Assembly (NCBI GenBank): GCA_024230435.1
Contig: JAAERL010000441.1
Span: 1-64,000, forward strand
Reading direction: 5' to 3'
Source of the DNA: Desulfobacteraceae bacterium
GTDB taxonomy: Bacteria; Desulfobacterota; Desulfobacteria; Desulfobacterales; Desulfosarcinaceae
DNA: 64,000 bases
Part shown: positions 49,482-59,100 of the stretch, one piece after another
Layout of the letters: the number at the start of each line of letters is the position of its first letter
Position numbering within the stretch: position 1 is the stretch's first letter
Program-made: the position numbers and the translations under genes
The notes under the pieces: generated by a model
Seen by the model: only the letters and a program-made list of their open reading frames with translations
Told to the model about the DNA's origin: nothing
The model's database searches: none

Positions 49482-50060
49482 ATGAAGAAAACAAGCTGGA
49501 TTATTCCGATGATATCAGTTTTTTTAATTATAGCTTTTAGCTGTCTGGGCTGGAGTGATGACCAAGTCATCAGGCGAAAGATTCCCACGGCTTCAAGCCA
49601 GGATGCTCAACAGCCTGTTCAGCAGGATGATCAGCAATCCGTACAAGAAGATGATCAGCAATCCGTACAAGAAGATGATCAGCAACCTGCCCAACAGGAT
49701 ACCATCGAAAAAACAGTTGAACCAAATATGGCCAATAAGGATTTAACAATTCAAGGAGCGGTTGTATGTGAGAAAGTTATGAACCGCAATCCGGTTGGGT
49801 CCAGCGATATTTTTTCAGCAAAAAATGAAAAACTATTTTGTTTTACACAAGTCGTTGGCGCAATTACCGACACGTATATTACACATAACTGGTATTATCA
49901 GGGCAGTTTGCAATCCTCTGTTGAATTACCTGTAAGATCGAGCAATTGGCGAACCTGGAGCAGTAAAATCATTACCCCGGAATTAACAGGTGAATGGATG
50001 GTGGAAATACTTTCCGAAGAAGGTTCTCCTTTGGAAAATATCGTTTTCTTTGTTCAATAA
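49482..50060 (+). CDS. DUF2914-domain exported protein
   Basis: AGGAGG at 49471-49476 selects ATG 49482 (192 residues); a frame open further upstream is not supported. It has a signal or anchor helix, a Gln/Asp-rich linker made of an eight-residue tandem repeat (QDDQQ/EDDQQ type), and a C-terminal DUF2914 domain recognised by KNEKLFCFTQVVGA, THNWYYQG and the final EGSPLENIVFFV. DUF2914 has no settled function. It stands alone between PFOR and the nitrilase. The inverted repeat GCCGCTTT/AAAGCGGC at 50075-50094 follows. Confidence 0.75.
   Translation: MKKTSWIIPMISVFLIIAFSCLGWSDDQVIRRKIPTASSQDAQQPVQQDDQQSVQEDDQQSVQEDDQQPAQQDTIEKTVEPNMANKDLTIQGAVVCEKVMNRNPVGSSDIFSAKNEKLFCFTQVVGAITDTYITHNWYYQGSLQSSVELPVRSSNWRTWSSKIITPELTGEWMVEILSEEGSPLENIVFFVQ
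49626..49685 (+). repeat. 24-bp tandem repeat in the DUF2914 gene linker
   Basis: GATGATCAGCAATCCGTACA followed by AGAA is present twice without change (49626-49649, 49650-49673) and a third, partial unit starts at 49674. It encodes DDQQSVQE. Copy number could vary between strains. Confidence 0.8.
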
Positions 50061-50100
50061 TCTTAATCATTTTTGCCGCTTTTTATAAAGCGGCCTGGTG

Positions 50101-50263
50101 GCTGTAAAAAATACCGCATTATTGCGCCGAATTTGGATTTGTTTTTAATTTCAAGGTGCGCCGATGAGTGCATATTCATTGCCCGTGCCTATCGGCGCAA
50201 CATAACGAAAACGAATTCAAAAAGCCATATAGATCAAGACAAGCAAAAGTGGGATATTACAGC
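50101..50263 (-). repeat. MITE-like repeat, copy 7
   Basis: The ends GCTGTAA and TTACAGC are inverted. The interior, read on the minus strand, has GAATTCGTTTTCGTTATGTT, a TGCGCCGAT/ATCGGCGCA hairpin and GGCGCACCTTGAAA, aligning with copy 1 at 10526-10663. It lies just after the end of the nitrilase gene. Confidence 0.6.
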
Positions 50264-50273
50264 TTCCAAGATG

Positions 50274-51134
50274 TTAAGGATCGCCTTGCTTTAAATCGCT
50301 ATCATTCTGAATTTTATCCAAATTCATTTTTTTGTATAGTTCGGGTCTTCTATTGGGGAAAAAATAGCGCATAAAATTGTCCCGCACATTATTCAAGTGG
50401 GATAATTTTAGATCCGCGATTAAAAGGGATTCAATACCTTTTGTGTTTTTAGCTGATACCTGTCCGGAGGGTTCTAAAATCACCGCGTTTCCCGGGAAAT
50501 TCAGACCGGCGCGATTATTTCCGGTTTGATTGCATGCCACAATGAAAATGCCATTATCAAAGGCTCTTGCGGTAAGGTGCCGCATCCAGGATTTGTGTTT
50601 TTTGGGAGCATCTCCCTTAGGGGAGGCGTGTGGCATGAAAATGATGTCAGCGCCCTTGGCTGTCATAATGGTTGAAAGTTCTGGAAAATGGGCATCATAG
50701 CACAACTGTATGCCAAAGGTGAATCTATTGCCGCAAAAAACCGGCACGTCATCACCGGCCGAATAATAGTTCTTTTCCTGGGGCGCTAAATGGGTTTTCC
50801 GATAGCTGTCAATACGGCCGTTGGGCCAATAGACACAATGGCAGATGAATGGTTTTCCATTGGGATTATGTTGGGCAAAGCCAACGAGCAGAATAAGGCC
50901 TGTGCTTTCGGACAGAACTGAAATTTGTTTTGATTCAGGACCCGACAAGGATAAAGCCATGGTTTTATTATTCGGCTTATTCGTATAGCCTGTCAAATTC
51001 ATTTCAGGAAAGCAGACCAATTCAGCTTTTTCTTTTTGGGCACAGCGGGTCCAATAAGTTATTTTATTCAGGTTGTATCGGATATCGTTTACCAGGGATT
51101 GGCAAATTACAGCGGCGATTCGTAAATTTCGCAT
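50274..51134 (-). CDS. Carbon-nitrogen hydrolase (nitrilase superfamily)
   Basis: The 286-residue protein (ATG 51134; a TTG nine bases earlier is open) has the catalytic triad of the superfamily: Glu in LVCFPEMNLTGY, Lys in YRKTHLAPQEKNYY and Cys in FGIQLCYDAHFPEL. Substrates of such enzymes are amides or nitriles, and this one cannot be specified. It follows the siroheme-decarboxylase-like gene by 17 bases on the same strand, so cotranscription with the DsrC-side genes is possible. Confidence 0.85.
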   Translation of the reverse strand: MRNLRIAAVICQSLVNDIRYNLNKITYWTRCAQKEKAELVCFPEMNLTGYTNKPNNKTMALSLSGPESKQISVLSESTGLILLVGFAQHNPNGKPFICHCVYWPNGRIDSYRKTHLAPQEKNYYSAGDDVPVFCGNRFTFGIQLCYDAHFPELSTIMTAKGADIIFMPHASPKGDAPKKHKSWMRHLTARAFDNGIFIVACNQTGNNRAGLNFPGNAVILEPSGQVSAKNTKGIESLLIADLKLSHLNNVRDNFMRYFFPNRRPELYKKMNLDKIQNDSDLKQGDP

Positions 51135-51151
51135 TAAATTCAAATAATTGA

Positions 51152-51604
51152 TCAGACTTTAAATTCGGCTTTAATTTTAAAAACCTTAGTTGCAGGTAAA
51201 TTTAATATGGTTTTAATTCCGGTTTCGTTTTTGATTTTATTCAAGGCTGCTTCAATCTCTTTCATGGATTTGCCAATAAATGTAAACCATATGTTGAATT
51301 CATTTTCACGTTGATAGTTATGGGTTACACCCTCAAAGCGGTTAACGGTTTTGGCAAAAGCGTCAATTTGATCTTCGGGAACCTTGGCTGCGCAAAGGGT
51401 GCTTACAAATCCCAGTTTATGCGGAACAAAATTTGCGCCAATGCGCCGGATAATGCCCGATTGCCTTAGTCTCAAAGTATGTTCAAGAATCTGTTCTTCC
51501 GAATACCCCAATTCGTCTGCAATGGCGCCAAACGGATTTGAATCGATAGGAAAGTCCGATTGAATACGGTTTAAAATGGCTTTGTCTATATCATTTAATT
51601 TCAT
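51152..51604 (-). CDS. Siroheme decarboxylase-type AsnC/Lrp protein (AhbA/AhbB family)
   Basis: The 150-residue protein has an AsnC-type winged helix (LNDIDKAILNRIQSDFPI, LGYSEEQILEHTLRLRQSGI) and a ligand domain with GVTHNYQRENEFNIWFTF. The HNY-R-E-N-WF pattern is typical of AhbA/AhbB and NirD/L/G/H proteins, which decarboxylate siroheme to 12,18-didecarboxysiroheme in the alternative haem pathway. Such enzymes are normal in sulfate reducers. The usual partner subunit is not in this window, so which subunit it is remains open. A plain Lrp regulator is the less likely alternative. Confidence 0.7.
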   Translation of the reverse strand: MKLNDIDKAILNRIQSDFPIDSNPFGAIADELGYSEEQILEHTLRLRQSGIIRRIGANFVPHKLGFVSTLCAAKVPEDQIDAFAKTVNRFEGVTHNYQRENEFNIWFTFIGKSMKEIEAALNKIKNETGIKTILNLPATKVFKIKAEFKV

Positions 51605-51629
51605 TTTTATTATTATCAGTTTATCAAAT

Positions 51630-52049
51630 TTAGTGGTGCAAAATTGATCCTTCGTTGGATAGCAGTTTTAAATGGGCTTTGCGAGTTCGTGGACCATCAA
51701 ATTCGCAGAAAAAGATGCCTTGCCATGTTCCTAGCAGCAACCGTCCTTTTTCTACAGCAAGCATCACCGAGGCTCCCATAAGCGAGGCTTTGATATGGGC
51801 CGGTGAGTTGCCTTCAATATGCCGGTAATCTGCTTGCCAAGGGACAACTTTATTTAAAATCATAAGGATATCCCTGGTTACATTGGGGTCAGCGCTTTCA
51901 TTGATGGTAACGGCTGCGGTTGTATGAGGGACATAAACCATACAAATGCCGTTGTGAAAATGTTCAAGGTCCAAGGCCTCTTGCACTTGCCCAGTGATAT
52001 TAATCATTTCTGTTTTTGCACTGGTTTTTATCGTCAATTGCATGGTCAT
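51630..52049 (-). CDS. YjbQ-family protein (UPF0047)
   Basis: The 139-residue protein has the YjbQ signatures MVYVPHTTAAVTINESADPN and the C-terminal LLGTWQGIFFCEFDGPRTRK. Family members show weak thiamine-phosphate synthase activity, but their real role is uncertain. The start has two candidate ATGs (52049 and 52043) behind TAAGG. It lies between DsrC and the siroheme-decarboxylase-like gene on the same strand. Confidence 0.88.
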   Translation of the reverse strand: MTMQLTIKTSAKTEMINITGQVQEALDLEHFHNGICMVYVPHTTAAVTINESADPNVTRDILMILNKVVPWQADYRHIEGNSPAHIKASLMGASVMLAVEKGRLLLGTWQGIFFCEFDGPRTRKAHLKLLSNEGSILHH

Positions 52050-52220
52050 TTTACCTTATTATTACTGTAAATAGCCGGTCTTTTTTTTTATCCTTTTAAA
52101 AGTTTATCAAATCATTAATGCTATTATTTGGCAAGTCCTGGCTTTTTGGGCTATTGTAAGGAATTGGAATCGCCTAAAGCAATCAACGTGCTATTTATTA
52201 AATTGTAATTTCTCATACAA

Positions 52221-52257
52221 AAAAAAGGCCCTGCGGTGAAAATGCAGAGCCTTTTTT
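52221..52257 (-). terminator. Terminator after dsrC
   Basis: AAAAAAGGCCCTGC (52221-52234) and GCAGAGCCTTTTTT (52244-52257) form a stem with one mismatch, and on the minus strand a run of eight T follows. It closes dsrC, so YjbQ and the genes after it probably have their own promoter. Confidence 0.8.
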
Positions 52258-52281
52258 GAAATCGATTCGGTGGTCTCAGAA

Positions 52282-52599
52282 TTAGACGCAGCCTGTCGGT
52301 TTCGGTAAACCTGCCATCTTACAGGCTCCTTTGCCCGGTCCTGATGGAAAAAGCTCATAGATGTGTTTCAGTTTGAAACCTGTAACTTTAGATAGAACGC
52401 GCACCATTGGAGCGATACCGTTTTTCTCATAGTACTCGCGAAGTACAGTAATAACTTTTTTGTGCTCATCGTTGAGTTCATCAATACCCTCCTGGGATTT
52501 GACGTACTGAACCCACTCTTCGCAATAATTTTTGTAGTCATCGATGAAACCGTCTTCGTCTACATTAAAAGATTTTCCCTGAAATTCAACAGTCGGCAT
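52282..52599 (-). CDS. dsrC: Sulfur carrier DsrC
   Basis: The 105-residue protein matches DsrC from end to end: VDEDGFIDDYKNYCEEWVQY, LREYYEKNGIAPMVRVLSK and the C-terminal arm GKGACKMAGLPKPTGCV. Both functional cysteines are present, Cys93 and Cys104, ten residues apart. In sulfite reduction DsrC forms a trisulfide with DsrAB and is then reduced by membrane or soluble electron-transfer complexes. AGGAGG precedes the ATG. It has its own terminator and lies 212 bases after the Hdr/Flox-type operon on the same strand. Confidence 0.95.
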   Translation of the reverse strand: MPTVEFQGKSFNVDEDGFIDDYKNYCEEWVQYVKSQEGIDELNDEHKKVITVLREYYEKNGIAPMVRVLSKVTGFKLKHIYELFPSGPGKGACKMAGLPKPTGCV

Positions 52600-52811
52600 T
52601 TAAAGATCCTCCTTTGCCCAAATTTATTATATAGTATTCGGCTGCACAGCCTAGTTAAATCCCGCAAATGTCAAACAATCTCTAATATCTGATAGCATTG
52701 TCAATGTCAATACGAAAAAAAGTGCAAGGCAGACAAACCACCGTATTAAGAGCATTTAATTGCATTTTATCCGGGCGTAATTGATCTGTTTTTTTCTGGC
52801 GGCAAGACTTA

Positions 52812-53657
52812 TTAATATTCCCGGGGTGTTTGGTTGACCTCGCTTAAGCTGAAAACCGGGCCGTCCTTGCAAACCAGTTCACGGCCAATATTGCATCGGC
52901 CGCACATACCTATACCGCATTTCATCCTATTTTCTAGGGATAAAATAATGTGATTATGATCATATCCCAATTTTTCAAGTACCGGTTGAGTAAACTTGAT
53001 CATAATTGGCGGTCCGCAAACGATGGCATATGAATCTTCATTGCCTTGAGGCGCCTTTTGTTCCGTAATTGGCGGAACGAAGCCCACGTTATATTTCCAG
53101 CTGGGGTCATCGGTTCCATCAACAGTTATGTGTACATTTATGTCATCGCGTTTTTCCCACTCTATCAGCTCGTCCTTATAGAGCAACATCCCAGGTGTTC
53201 TTGCGCCATAAACCACAGTGATGTCCTTAAATTTTGGTCTGTTGGCAGAATCGAGCATATAAATGATGGATGAGCGCAATGTGGTAAAGGCAAAACCACC
53301 GCCTACAATAAGGACATTTTTGCCTTCCAGTTTTTCCCAGGGGTAACAGTTGCCCAACGGCCCCCGTACACCCATGATGTCCCCTGTTTTCATATTATGT
53401 AAATGGCTGGTTACCACCCCGGCTTTGTTCACTGTGAACTTGATAAAGCCTTTTTCCACGGGCGAAGAGGCGATACCGATTGGGATCTCTCCTTTGCCGG
53501 CAATGGAAAGTTCGGCAAATTGGCCTGCTTGATAGGCAAACCTTGCTTCATCTTCAGAATTCAGGAAAACGAATTTGAAGGTTTTTAAACTGCGGTCCTC
53601 GCTTTCGGTGATGATTTCATCAATACGCACCGAATAGGGCAAATATGGATTGTCCAC
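52812..53657 (-). CDS. FAD/NAD(P)-binding electron-transfer subunit (FloxA / AsrB-HydG-like)
   Basis: GTG 53657 follows GGGAGG. The 281-residue protein has a ferredoxin-reductase fold: FAD segment YQAGQFAELSIAGKGEIPIG, GPLGNCYPWEKLEGKNVLIV, NAD(P) part with CGPPIMI, and a C-terminal [2Fe-2S] site in CGIGMCGRCNIG. This is the gamma-subunit type of sulfhydrogenases, also named FloxA in Hdr-linked flavin oxidoreductases. It probably passes electrons from NAD(P)H into the HdrA complex or back. It is the last gene of the operon. Confidence 0.82.
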   Translation of the reverse strand: MDNPYLPYSVRIDEIITESEDRSLKTFKFVFLNSEDEARFAYQAGQFAELSIAGKGEIPIGIASSPVEKGFIKFTVNKAGVVTSHLHNMKTGDIMGVRGPLGNCYPWEKLEGKNVLIVGGGFAFTTLRSSIIYMLDSANRPKFKDITVVYGARTPGMLLYKDELIEWEKRDDINVHITVDGTDDPSWKYNVGFVPPITEQKAPQGNEDSYAIVCGPPIMIKFTQPVLEKLGYDHNHIILSLENRMKCGIGMCGRCNIGRELVCKDGPVFSLSEVNQTPREY

Positions 53658-53672
53658 GCGTTCCTCCCTTGA

Positions 53673-54728
53673 TTACTTTTGCACAGCGCAGATATTTTTG
53701 GATGCCTGCTTGTTCATCAATTCGCTGATTTTACGTATATCAATGTTTACCGGACATTGGCTCACACACCGGCCGCAGCCAACGCACATAATACCTTTTT
53801 CGTACTTGTCTACGAAATATTTCAGTTTGTGCATAAACCTCTGGCGAACCCGGTGTAATTTTGTTTCACGGGGATTATGGCCCGTGGTATGAACGGTGAA
53901 AATGGGAAACATGCAACTGTCCCAATTGCGCATTCGTTTTCCATTTTTGGCATGAACCTCATCCTGGATGTCAAAACACCAGCATGTTGGACAGACAAAG
54001 GTGCATGTTCCACAGTTTATGCAGGCGAATGAAGCATCTTCCCAGAAATTCGCGTTGTATAAAGCCAAGGTGTCTGCACCGGATAAATTGTCTGTGGAAA
54101 TTTTCGCCGTTATTTTTGATTCGGCTGTCTTTTTCTTATCTTCCAGGCCAGCGGTTGCTTTTGTTTTCCACCCCGCCGCTTTCATTAATTTAGCGCCCTT
54201 GTCCGTAAGCTCTTTGGCAAGAAAGTGATCTGTCTGGTCAGACAGCAGTATATCCAGGCCGTCTTCATGATAGGGCCCGCAGCCGGCAGTTGTGCAAAAA
54301 CAGCTCTGGCAGGGGCTGTCGCAGGCCAGACCCACGAAAGTAGTGGCATTGAAGAGATTAAGCCAATAAGGATCTTTATATTCCTGTGTGTCAAAGTTCA
54401 TGCGCACAAGGCTAATGGCTTTAGCATCGCATGGCCGAATGCCGATCACGGCGCGGGATTCATTTTTTTCCGGCACGGGTTTAAGTTGATTGGCGTCTTT
54501 GCTGGCCTCGTCAAGGGTATAGGTAAACATGTCCTCAGACTGGGGAAAGACGATAGATTTAGGCGATAGCCGGGTATTTTGAAAACTAAGATCAGCTTGC
54601 CGGCCATCAACGAGTTCTTTAAAGTTGTAAAACGCCTTTTCCTTTACGGGGCCAAAAAGTTTGTATACTTTCTGCAAGGCTTTGTACCCGTCTGCGAACT
54701 GAGCTTTATCGATTTTGATAACCTTCAT
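53673..54728 (-). CDS. 4Fe-4S electron-transfer subunit (FloxB / AsrA-HydB-like)
   Basis: The 351-residue protein carries VIGIRPCDAKAISLVRMNFD, LACDSPCQSCFC and two ferredoxin-type clusters, INCGTCTFVCPTCWC and CVGCGRCVSQCPV. This matches the beta subunit of sulfhydrogenases and the A subunit of anaerobic sulfite reductase, which work with a gamma/FloxA-type partner. That partner is encoded 15 bases downstream. It likely links FloxA to the Hdr side of the complex. Confidence 0.82.
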   Translation of the reverse strand: MKVIKIDKAQFADGYKALQKVYKLFGPVKEKAFYNFKELVDGRQADLSFQNTRLSPKSIVFPQSEDMFTYTLDEASKDANQLKPVPEKNESRAVIGIRPCDAKAISLVRMNFDTQEYKDPYWLNLFNATTFVGLACDSPCQSCFCTTAGCGPYHEDGLDILLSDQTDHFLAKELTDKGAKLMKAAGWKTKATAGLEDKKKTAESKITAKISTDNLSGADTLALYNANFWEDASFACINCGTCTFVCPTCWCFDIQDEVHAKNGKRMRNWDSCMFPIFTVHTTGHNPRETKLHRVRQRFMHKLKYFVDKYEKGIMCVGCGRCVSQCPVNIDIRKISELMNKQASKNICAVQK

Positions 54729-54746
54729 TGCAACTAGCCTTTTTTA

Positions 54747-55697
54747 TTATTTAATGAATTTTTCAGGATCATTGGTTTGGTAAACATCCAGCGCCGGCCG
54801 TTTATCGATCGACATGCCGGCCTGCCAGTCATACAAATCAAGGCAGTCTTTGTTCAGTTTTTTGGTCAGAATTCGCATGTTGATACCAACCGGGCATGCT
54901 CGCTCACAGGCGCCGCAGTCCGTACAACGGCCGGCGCAATGGTAAGCTCTGAGGAAATGAAAGGTCTTGATATCCATGATATCCTGACTTTTACCAAGCC
55001 ATTGAGGTTTCGATTCATCCACAAAACATGTAGGGCAATAACATAATGGGCAGGCGTTCCTGCAGGCGTAGCATCGAATGCAAGGAGCCAGCAATTCATC
55101 AAAATAGGCCCTTTTTTCTTCAGTGCTCATAGCCTCTAAGGCTCGAACATCGGCAAACTGGTCAATATCGGTTTGCCCTTGAACCGGGTCGGCCACCATT
55201 TCATCGTATAGCACCGGGTTTGGCTGAATACAAACGCTGCAGTTTTGCTGAATCACATCGGATTTGCTGAAAGTTTTTTCACCATTGGCCGATTTGACAG
55301 TTATCTGCCCATTTTCGGTTTCAGTGATCTGTAAAACTTCCCCCTCTGTTTGAGCAAGAATTTTTCGTTTGTCCACCATGCCCTGGCAAGGCACACCGAT
55401 GATATAAAGCTGTTCGCGGTTTATTTTATTTTCTACAATGTGATTGACAATATTGCGTGAATCGCAGCCTTTTGCCACGATGGCAATTTTTTCATCCCGG
55501 CTGGTCAAGTAATTAGCCAGGTTGATGCCGCAGTGGCTGTCCCAGACCAAGTCATCGGCCTGTTCGTCAGTTCGCACAAAGCAAGGCTCGTTCATCATCG
55601 GGATAGATCCTTTGCGGAAACCGATTACCATTTCGGCCCGGCACTCTTTGAGCAAACGCTTTGCGATTTCTTTTATTTTATTTGAATAAGTTATCAT
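54747..55697 (-). CDS. FrhB/FloxC-like iron-sulfur subunit
   Basis: The 316-residue protein begins with a domain like the beta subunit of F420-reducing hydrogenase (IAIVAKGCDSRNIVNHIVEN and IIGVPCQGMV) and ends with two iron-sulfur sites (CIRCYACRNACPLCYCPTC and CTDCGACERACPVG). It starts two bases after the MvhD-like stop codon, so translation is coupled. In Hdr-Flox operons this position is taken by FloxC. Residues 200-320 hold most of the Cys. Confidence 0.78.
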   Translation of the reverse strand: MITYSNKIKEIAKRLLKECRAEMVIGFRKGSIPMMNEPCFVRTDEQADDLVWDSHCGINLANYLTSRDEKIAIVAKGCDSRNIVNHIVENKINREQLYIIGVPCQGMVDKRKILAQTEGEVLQITETENGQITVKSANGEKTFSKSDVIQQNCSVCIQPNPVLYDEMVADPVQGQTDIDQFADVRALEAMSTEEKRAYFDELLAPCIRCYACRNACPLCYCPTCFVDESKPQWLGKSQDIMDIKTFHFLRAYHCAGRCTDCGACERACPVGINMRILTKKLNKDCLDLYDWQAGMSIDKRPALDVYQTNDPEKFIK

Positions 55698-55699
55698 TG

Positions 55700-56131
55700 C
55701 TATGCCACCTTCGCCTCTTGCTTGACAAAGTGCCGGTTGGGTCCGAGAGCTTTCACCTTTTCAGCGATCTCATTGACGACTTGCACAAATTTTGTAGATT
55801 CCGCAGATGAAATCCAGGAAAAATGAATTCGGTCAGGTTCAACGCCCATAAGCTCCAGTAAATTTTTCATCAGGGCAAATTTCCGTCGTGCGTAGTAATT
55901 ACCTTCCAGGTAATGGCATTCACCCGGATGTCAGCCGGATACCCAGACTGCATCGGCGCCTTCTCTCAAGGCTGCCAGCGCAAATTTGGGGCTCATACGG
56001 CCGGTACAGGGAATCCGCACCACCCGGATGTTTGCCGGGTACTGCATGCGGCTGACGCCGGCTAAGTCAGCGGCGCCGTAACTGCACCAATTGCACAGAA
56101 AACTTACGATTTTGGGTTCCCAATCTGTCAT
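55700..56131 (-). CDS. mvhD: MvhD/FloxD-like iron-sulfur subunit, selenoprotein
   Basis: Translation from ATG 56131 (behind CTGGAG) meets TGA at 55931-55933, codon 67, then continues open for 76 codons to TAG at 55700-55702. Around it the sequence reads [18 protein letters not shown], where homologues have GCHPGDCHY, so UGA replaces a cluster Cys and is best read as selenocysteine. Other Cys are at 13, 16, 42 and 72. A perfect seven-pair hairpin 16 nt after the UGA fits a bacterial SECIS. MvhD transfers electrons to HdrA, which is encoded just upstream. An ordinary frame call would split this gene at 55931. Confidence 0.88.
55898..55933 (-). promoter_or_regulatory. Predicted SECIS for the MvhD-like gene
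   Basis: After the UGA come 16 nt, then AUUACCU, loop GGA and AGGUAAU, a perfect seven-pair stem. Distance and small G-rich loop fit bacterial SECIS elements recognised by SelB. Confidence 0.65.
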
Positions 56132-56180
56132 ATCGATACTCCAGCTTTATAATTGATATCTTTTACGATCGTTGTCGTAA

Positions 56181-59100
56181 TTAATTGACCATATTTATGG
56201 CAAAGATCTGTGCAAAGATCTGGTCATTATCAAACCCTTTCAGGTGGATGGCGCCTGAGCGGCAGGATGCCACGCATAAACCGCAACCTTTACACAATAC
56301 CGGGTTAATTTGAGCTTTGCCTGCATTCATTCGCGCGTCCCCGGGAATAAAATCCGGCGCGGAATAGGGACACAGTGAAACGCAAACTCCACACTGACTG
56401 CACATCGCCGGGTTGGTTTCAGCCACTTGTCCGCTGGTAAAGATCGTCTCGCGGGCCAATAAGGTGATGGCCCTTGATGCGGCAGCTTTGCCCTGGGCAA
56501 TGGATTCATCAATAGGTTTTGGATAATGGGCCAATCCGCATAGAAAAACCCCATCGGTGGCAAATTCCGATGGACCTAATTTGGCATGGCGTTCAATGTA
56601 AAAACCATCCTCATTGACCGGCACTTTAAAAAAAACGGCAAGCTTTTCATCCCTGGCAGGTAAGATTGACGAAGCCAAGGTAAGCAGATCGGTTTCAATT
56701 CGAACCGGCCGGTTTAGAATATGATCCGTCAACGTTATGCACAGTTGTTTCTTTTCCAAGTTCACTTGGGGTTTGTTTTCCAGGCCAAAGCGAATGAATA
56801 TTACACCTGCTTCGCGGGCCTCGCGATAAAGCAGTTCGCGCTCGCCATAAGTGCGAATATCCCGGTATAAAACAAATACGCTCATTTCCGGCTTTCGCTT
56901 TTTAAGTTCGAGGGCCGAATCCACGGTATGCGTGCAGCAAACCCTTGAACAATAAGGACGGTTTGGTTCCCGGGATCCTACACATTGGATAAATACCGCC
57001 GTTTGTGCTTTGGCGACATCCGGGTCGTTGTTTATCATTTTACGATCGAGTTCCAGACTGGTCATAATCCGCGGGTCCTGACCGTAAAGATACTCTTCAG
57101 GCACTAGGGCGTGTCCGCCGGTAGCTATGATTGCGACACCGTGCTCTAAAGATTTCTCGGAGCCGTTCTCATTGATTTTACTTTTGAAATTACCAACAAA
57201 GCCTTGCACATCGTCAATGGTGGTATTCAGATGAATGGTGATATTACTGTTGCTTTCAATGCCGGCAGTCATGGCCTGAAGGTTTTCAGACACATTTTCA
57301 CCTTTGGCGGTTTGCAGGATGTTTCGCGCCTGCCCGCCTAATTGGTCATCGCGTTCCACGATATGTGTTTTGTAGCCCTGCAGCGCTAGGCTTTGTGCAG
57401 CAGCCATACCGGAAATACCACCGCCGATAACTAAGGCGGTTTGATTCACTGTAAGCTCCGATTCCTTGAGCGGTTCGGCTAAAACTGCTTTTGATACTGC
57501 CGCCCGCACCAGATCCTTGGCTTTTTCAGTGGCCAGGTCCGGGTTGTTTTTATGTACCCAGGAATCATGGTTGCGAATATTGGCCATTTCAAAAAGGTAT
57601 TTATTTAAACCCGCACTGGTTAAGGTTTCCTGGAACAGCGGTTCATGGGTTTTGGGCGTACAGGCTGCCACTACGACCCGGTTCAGGTTTTTCTCCTTGA
57701 CCAGTTCGGCCATTGTTTTCTGGGTATCCTGGGAGCACGAATACAGATTGTCTGCAGCGTATTCCACGTAAGGCAAGGTTGTGGCATATTCGGCTACAGC
57801 CGGCACATCAACGACACCGGCAATATTGATGCCGCATTTGCACACGAAAACGCCTACCCTCGGGCGTTCACCGGATATGTTTTTTTCGGGGATCTTTTCC
57901 TCAACCTTGGTCAGGCTATTGCGTGCGGTGGATAAAATTTCTCCTGCTGCAGCGGCTGCAGCACTGGAATCCACAACTGATTGTGGAATATCTTTGGGGC
58001 CTTGGAAGGCTCCGCAGACAAAAATACCGGGTCTTGAAGTTGCCACGGGCGAAAAGCTATTTGTATTGCAGAACTGGTTGTCCGTTAGGTCAATATTTAT
58101 TTTTTTTGCCAGATCGGTAACAGCGGGATTCGCTTCCAATCCAACGCTCAAAACGACCATATCGAATATTTCGCTGATGGATTCTCCGCTTTCCTTGATA
58201 TATCTCATTTCCAGGTTGTCATTGGCGGCAGGGTTGATGGTATGTACTTTGGTGCGCTCAAAGCGGATGCCGTGTTTTTCACGGGCAGCATCATAATACC
58301 GCTCAAAATCTTTGCCATGCGTGCGCATATCCATGAAGAAAATGGCGCATTCCAGATCATCGCCAGCGTGTTCCTTTGCAATGACCGCTTCTTTGAGTGC
58401 ATACATGCAGCAGACCGACGAACAGTATGGGTTGTCACAGCGGTTCATATCTCTGGACCCCACACACTGCAGCCAGGCGATTTTTTTAGGATCGCCATGA
58501 TCCTTTGACTTGCGGCTGATGTGGCCCTGGGTAGGGCCCGAAGCAGACAACAAGCGCTCAAATTCCATGGAAGTCACAACATTGGGCAGTTTGGCATACT
58601 GGTAGTTGTCAAACCGCTTGGGATCAAACGGTTTAAATCCCGGAGCCAGAATAACGGCGCCTACTTCCAGCTTCACGCTTGTTTCTTTTTGATCGAAATC
58701 AATCGCATCAACCGGACACAGTTTTTGGCATGCGCCGCATTTGCCCTTTTTCAGCATGATGCAGCTTTCCGGATCGATGGCGTATTTTAAAGGTACTGCC
58801 TGAGCATATTCCACATAGATAGATTTGCGTTTTGCTAAGCCAATATTATACGGATCAATTACCTTTTTGGGGCATTTTTCTTCACAAGCACCACAGGCAA
58901 TACACTTGGTTTCGTCTATGTAACGCGGATGTTGTATCAAGTCCACGTGGAAATTACCTGATTCTCCCTTGATATCTTTAACTTCACTGAGGGTTCTCAG
59001 TTCAATATTTAAATGCCGGCCGACCTCGACCAGTTTCGGGGAGATAATTCACATGGCGCAGTCATTCGTGGGGAAGGTTTTGTCCAATTGGGACATCACC

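Noticed and set aside
50075-50094. GCCGCTTT/AAAGCGGC hairpin as an intrinsic terminator
   Set aside because: No T-run follows on either strand, so it is recorded only as an inverted repeat with unknown role.
55700-55930. MvhD-like gene as a pseudogene broken by a stop codon
   Set aside because: The frame after the TGA continues with conserved HPGECHY and reaches a normal end, and a SECIS-like hairpin follows the codon.
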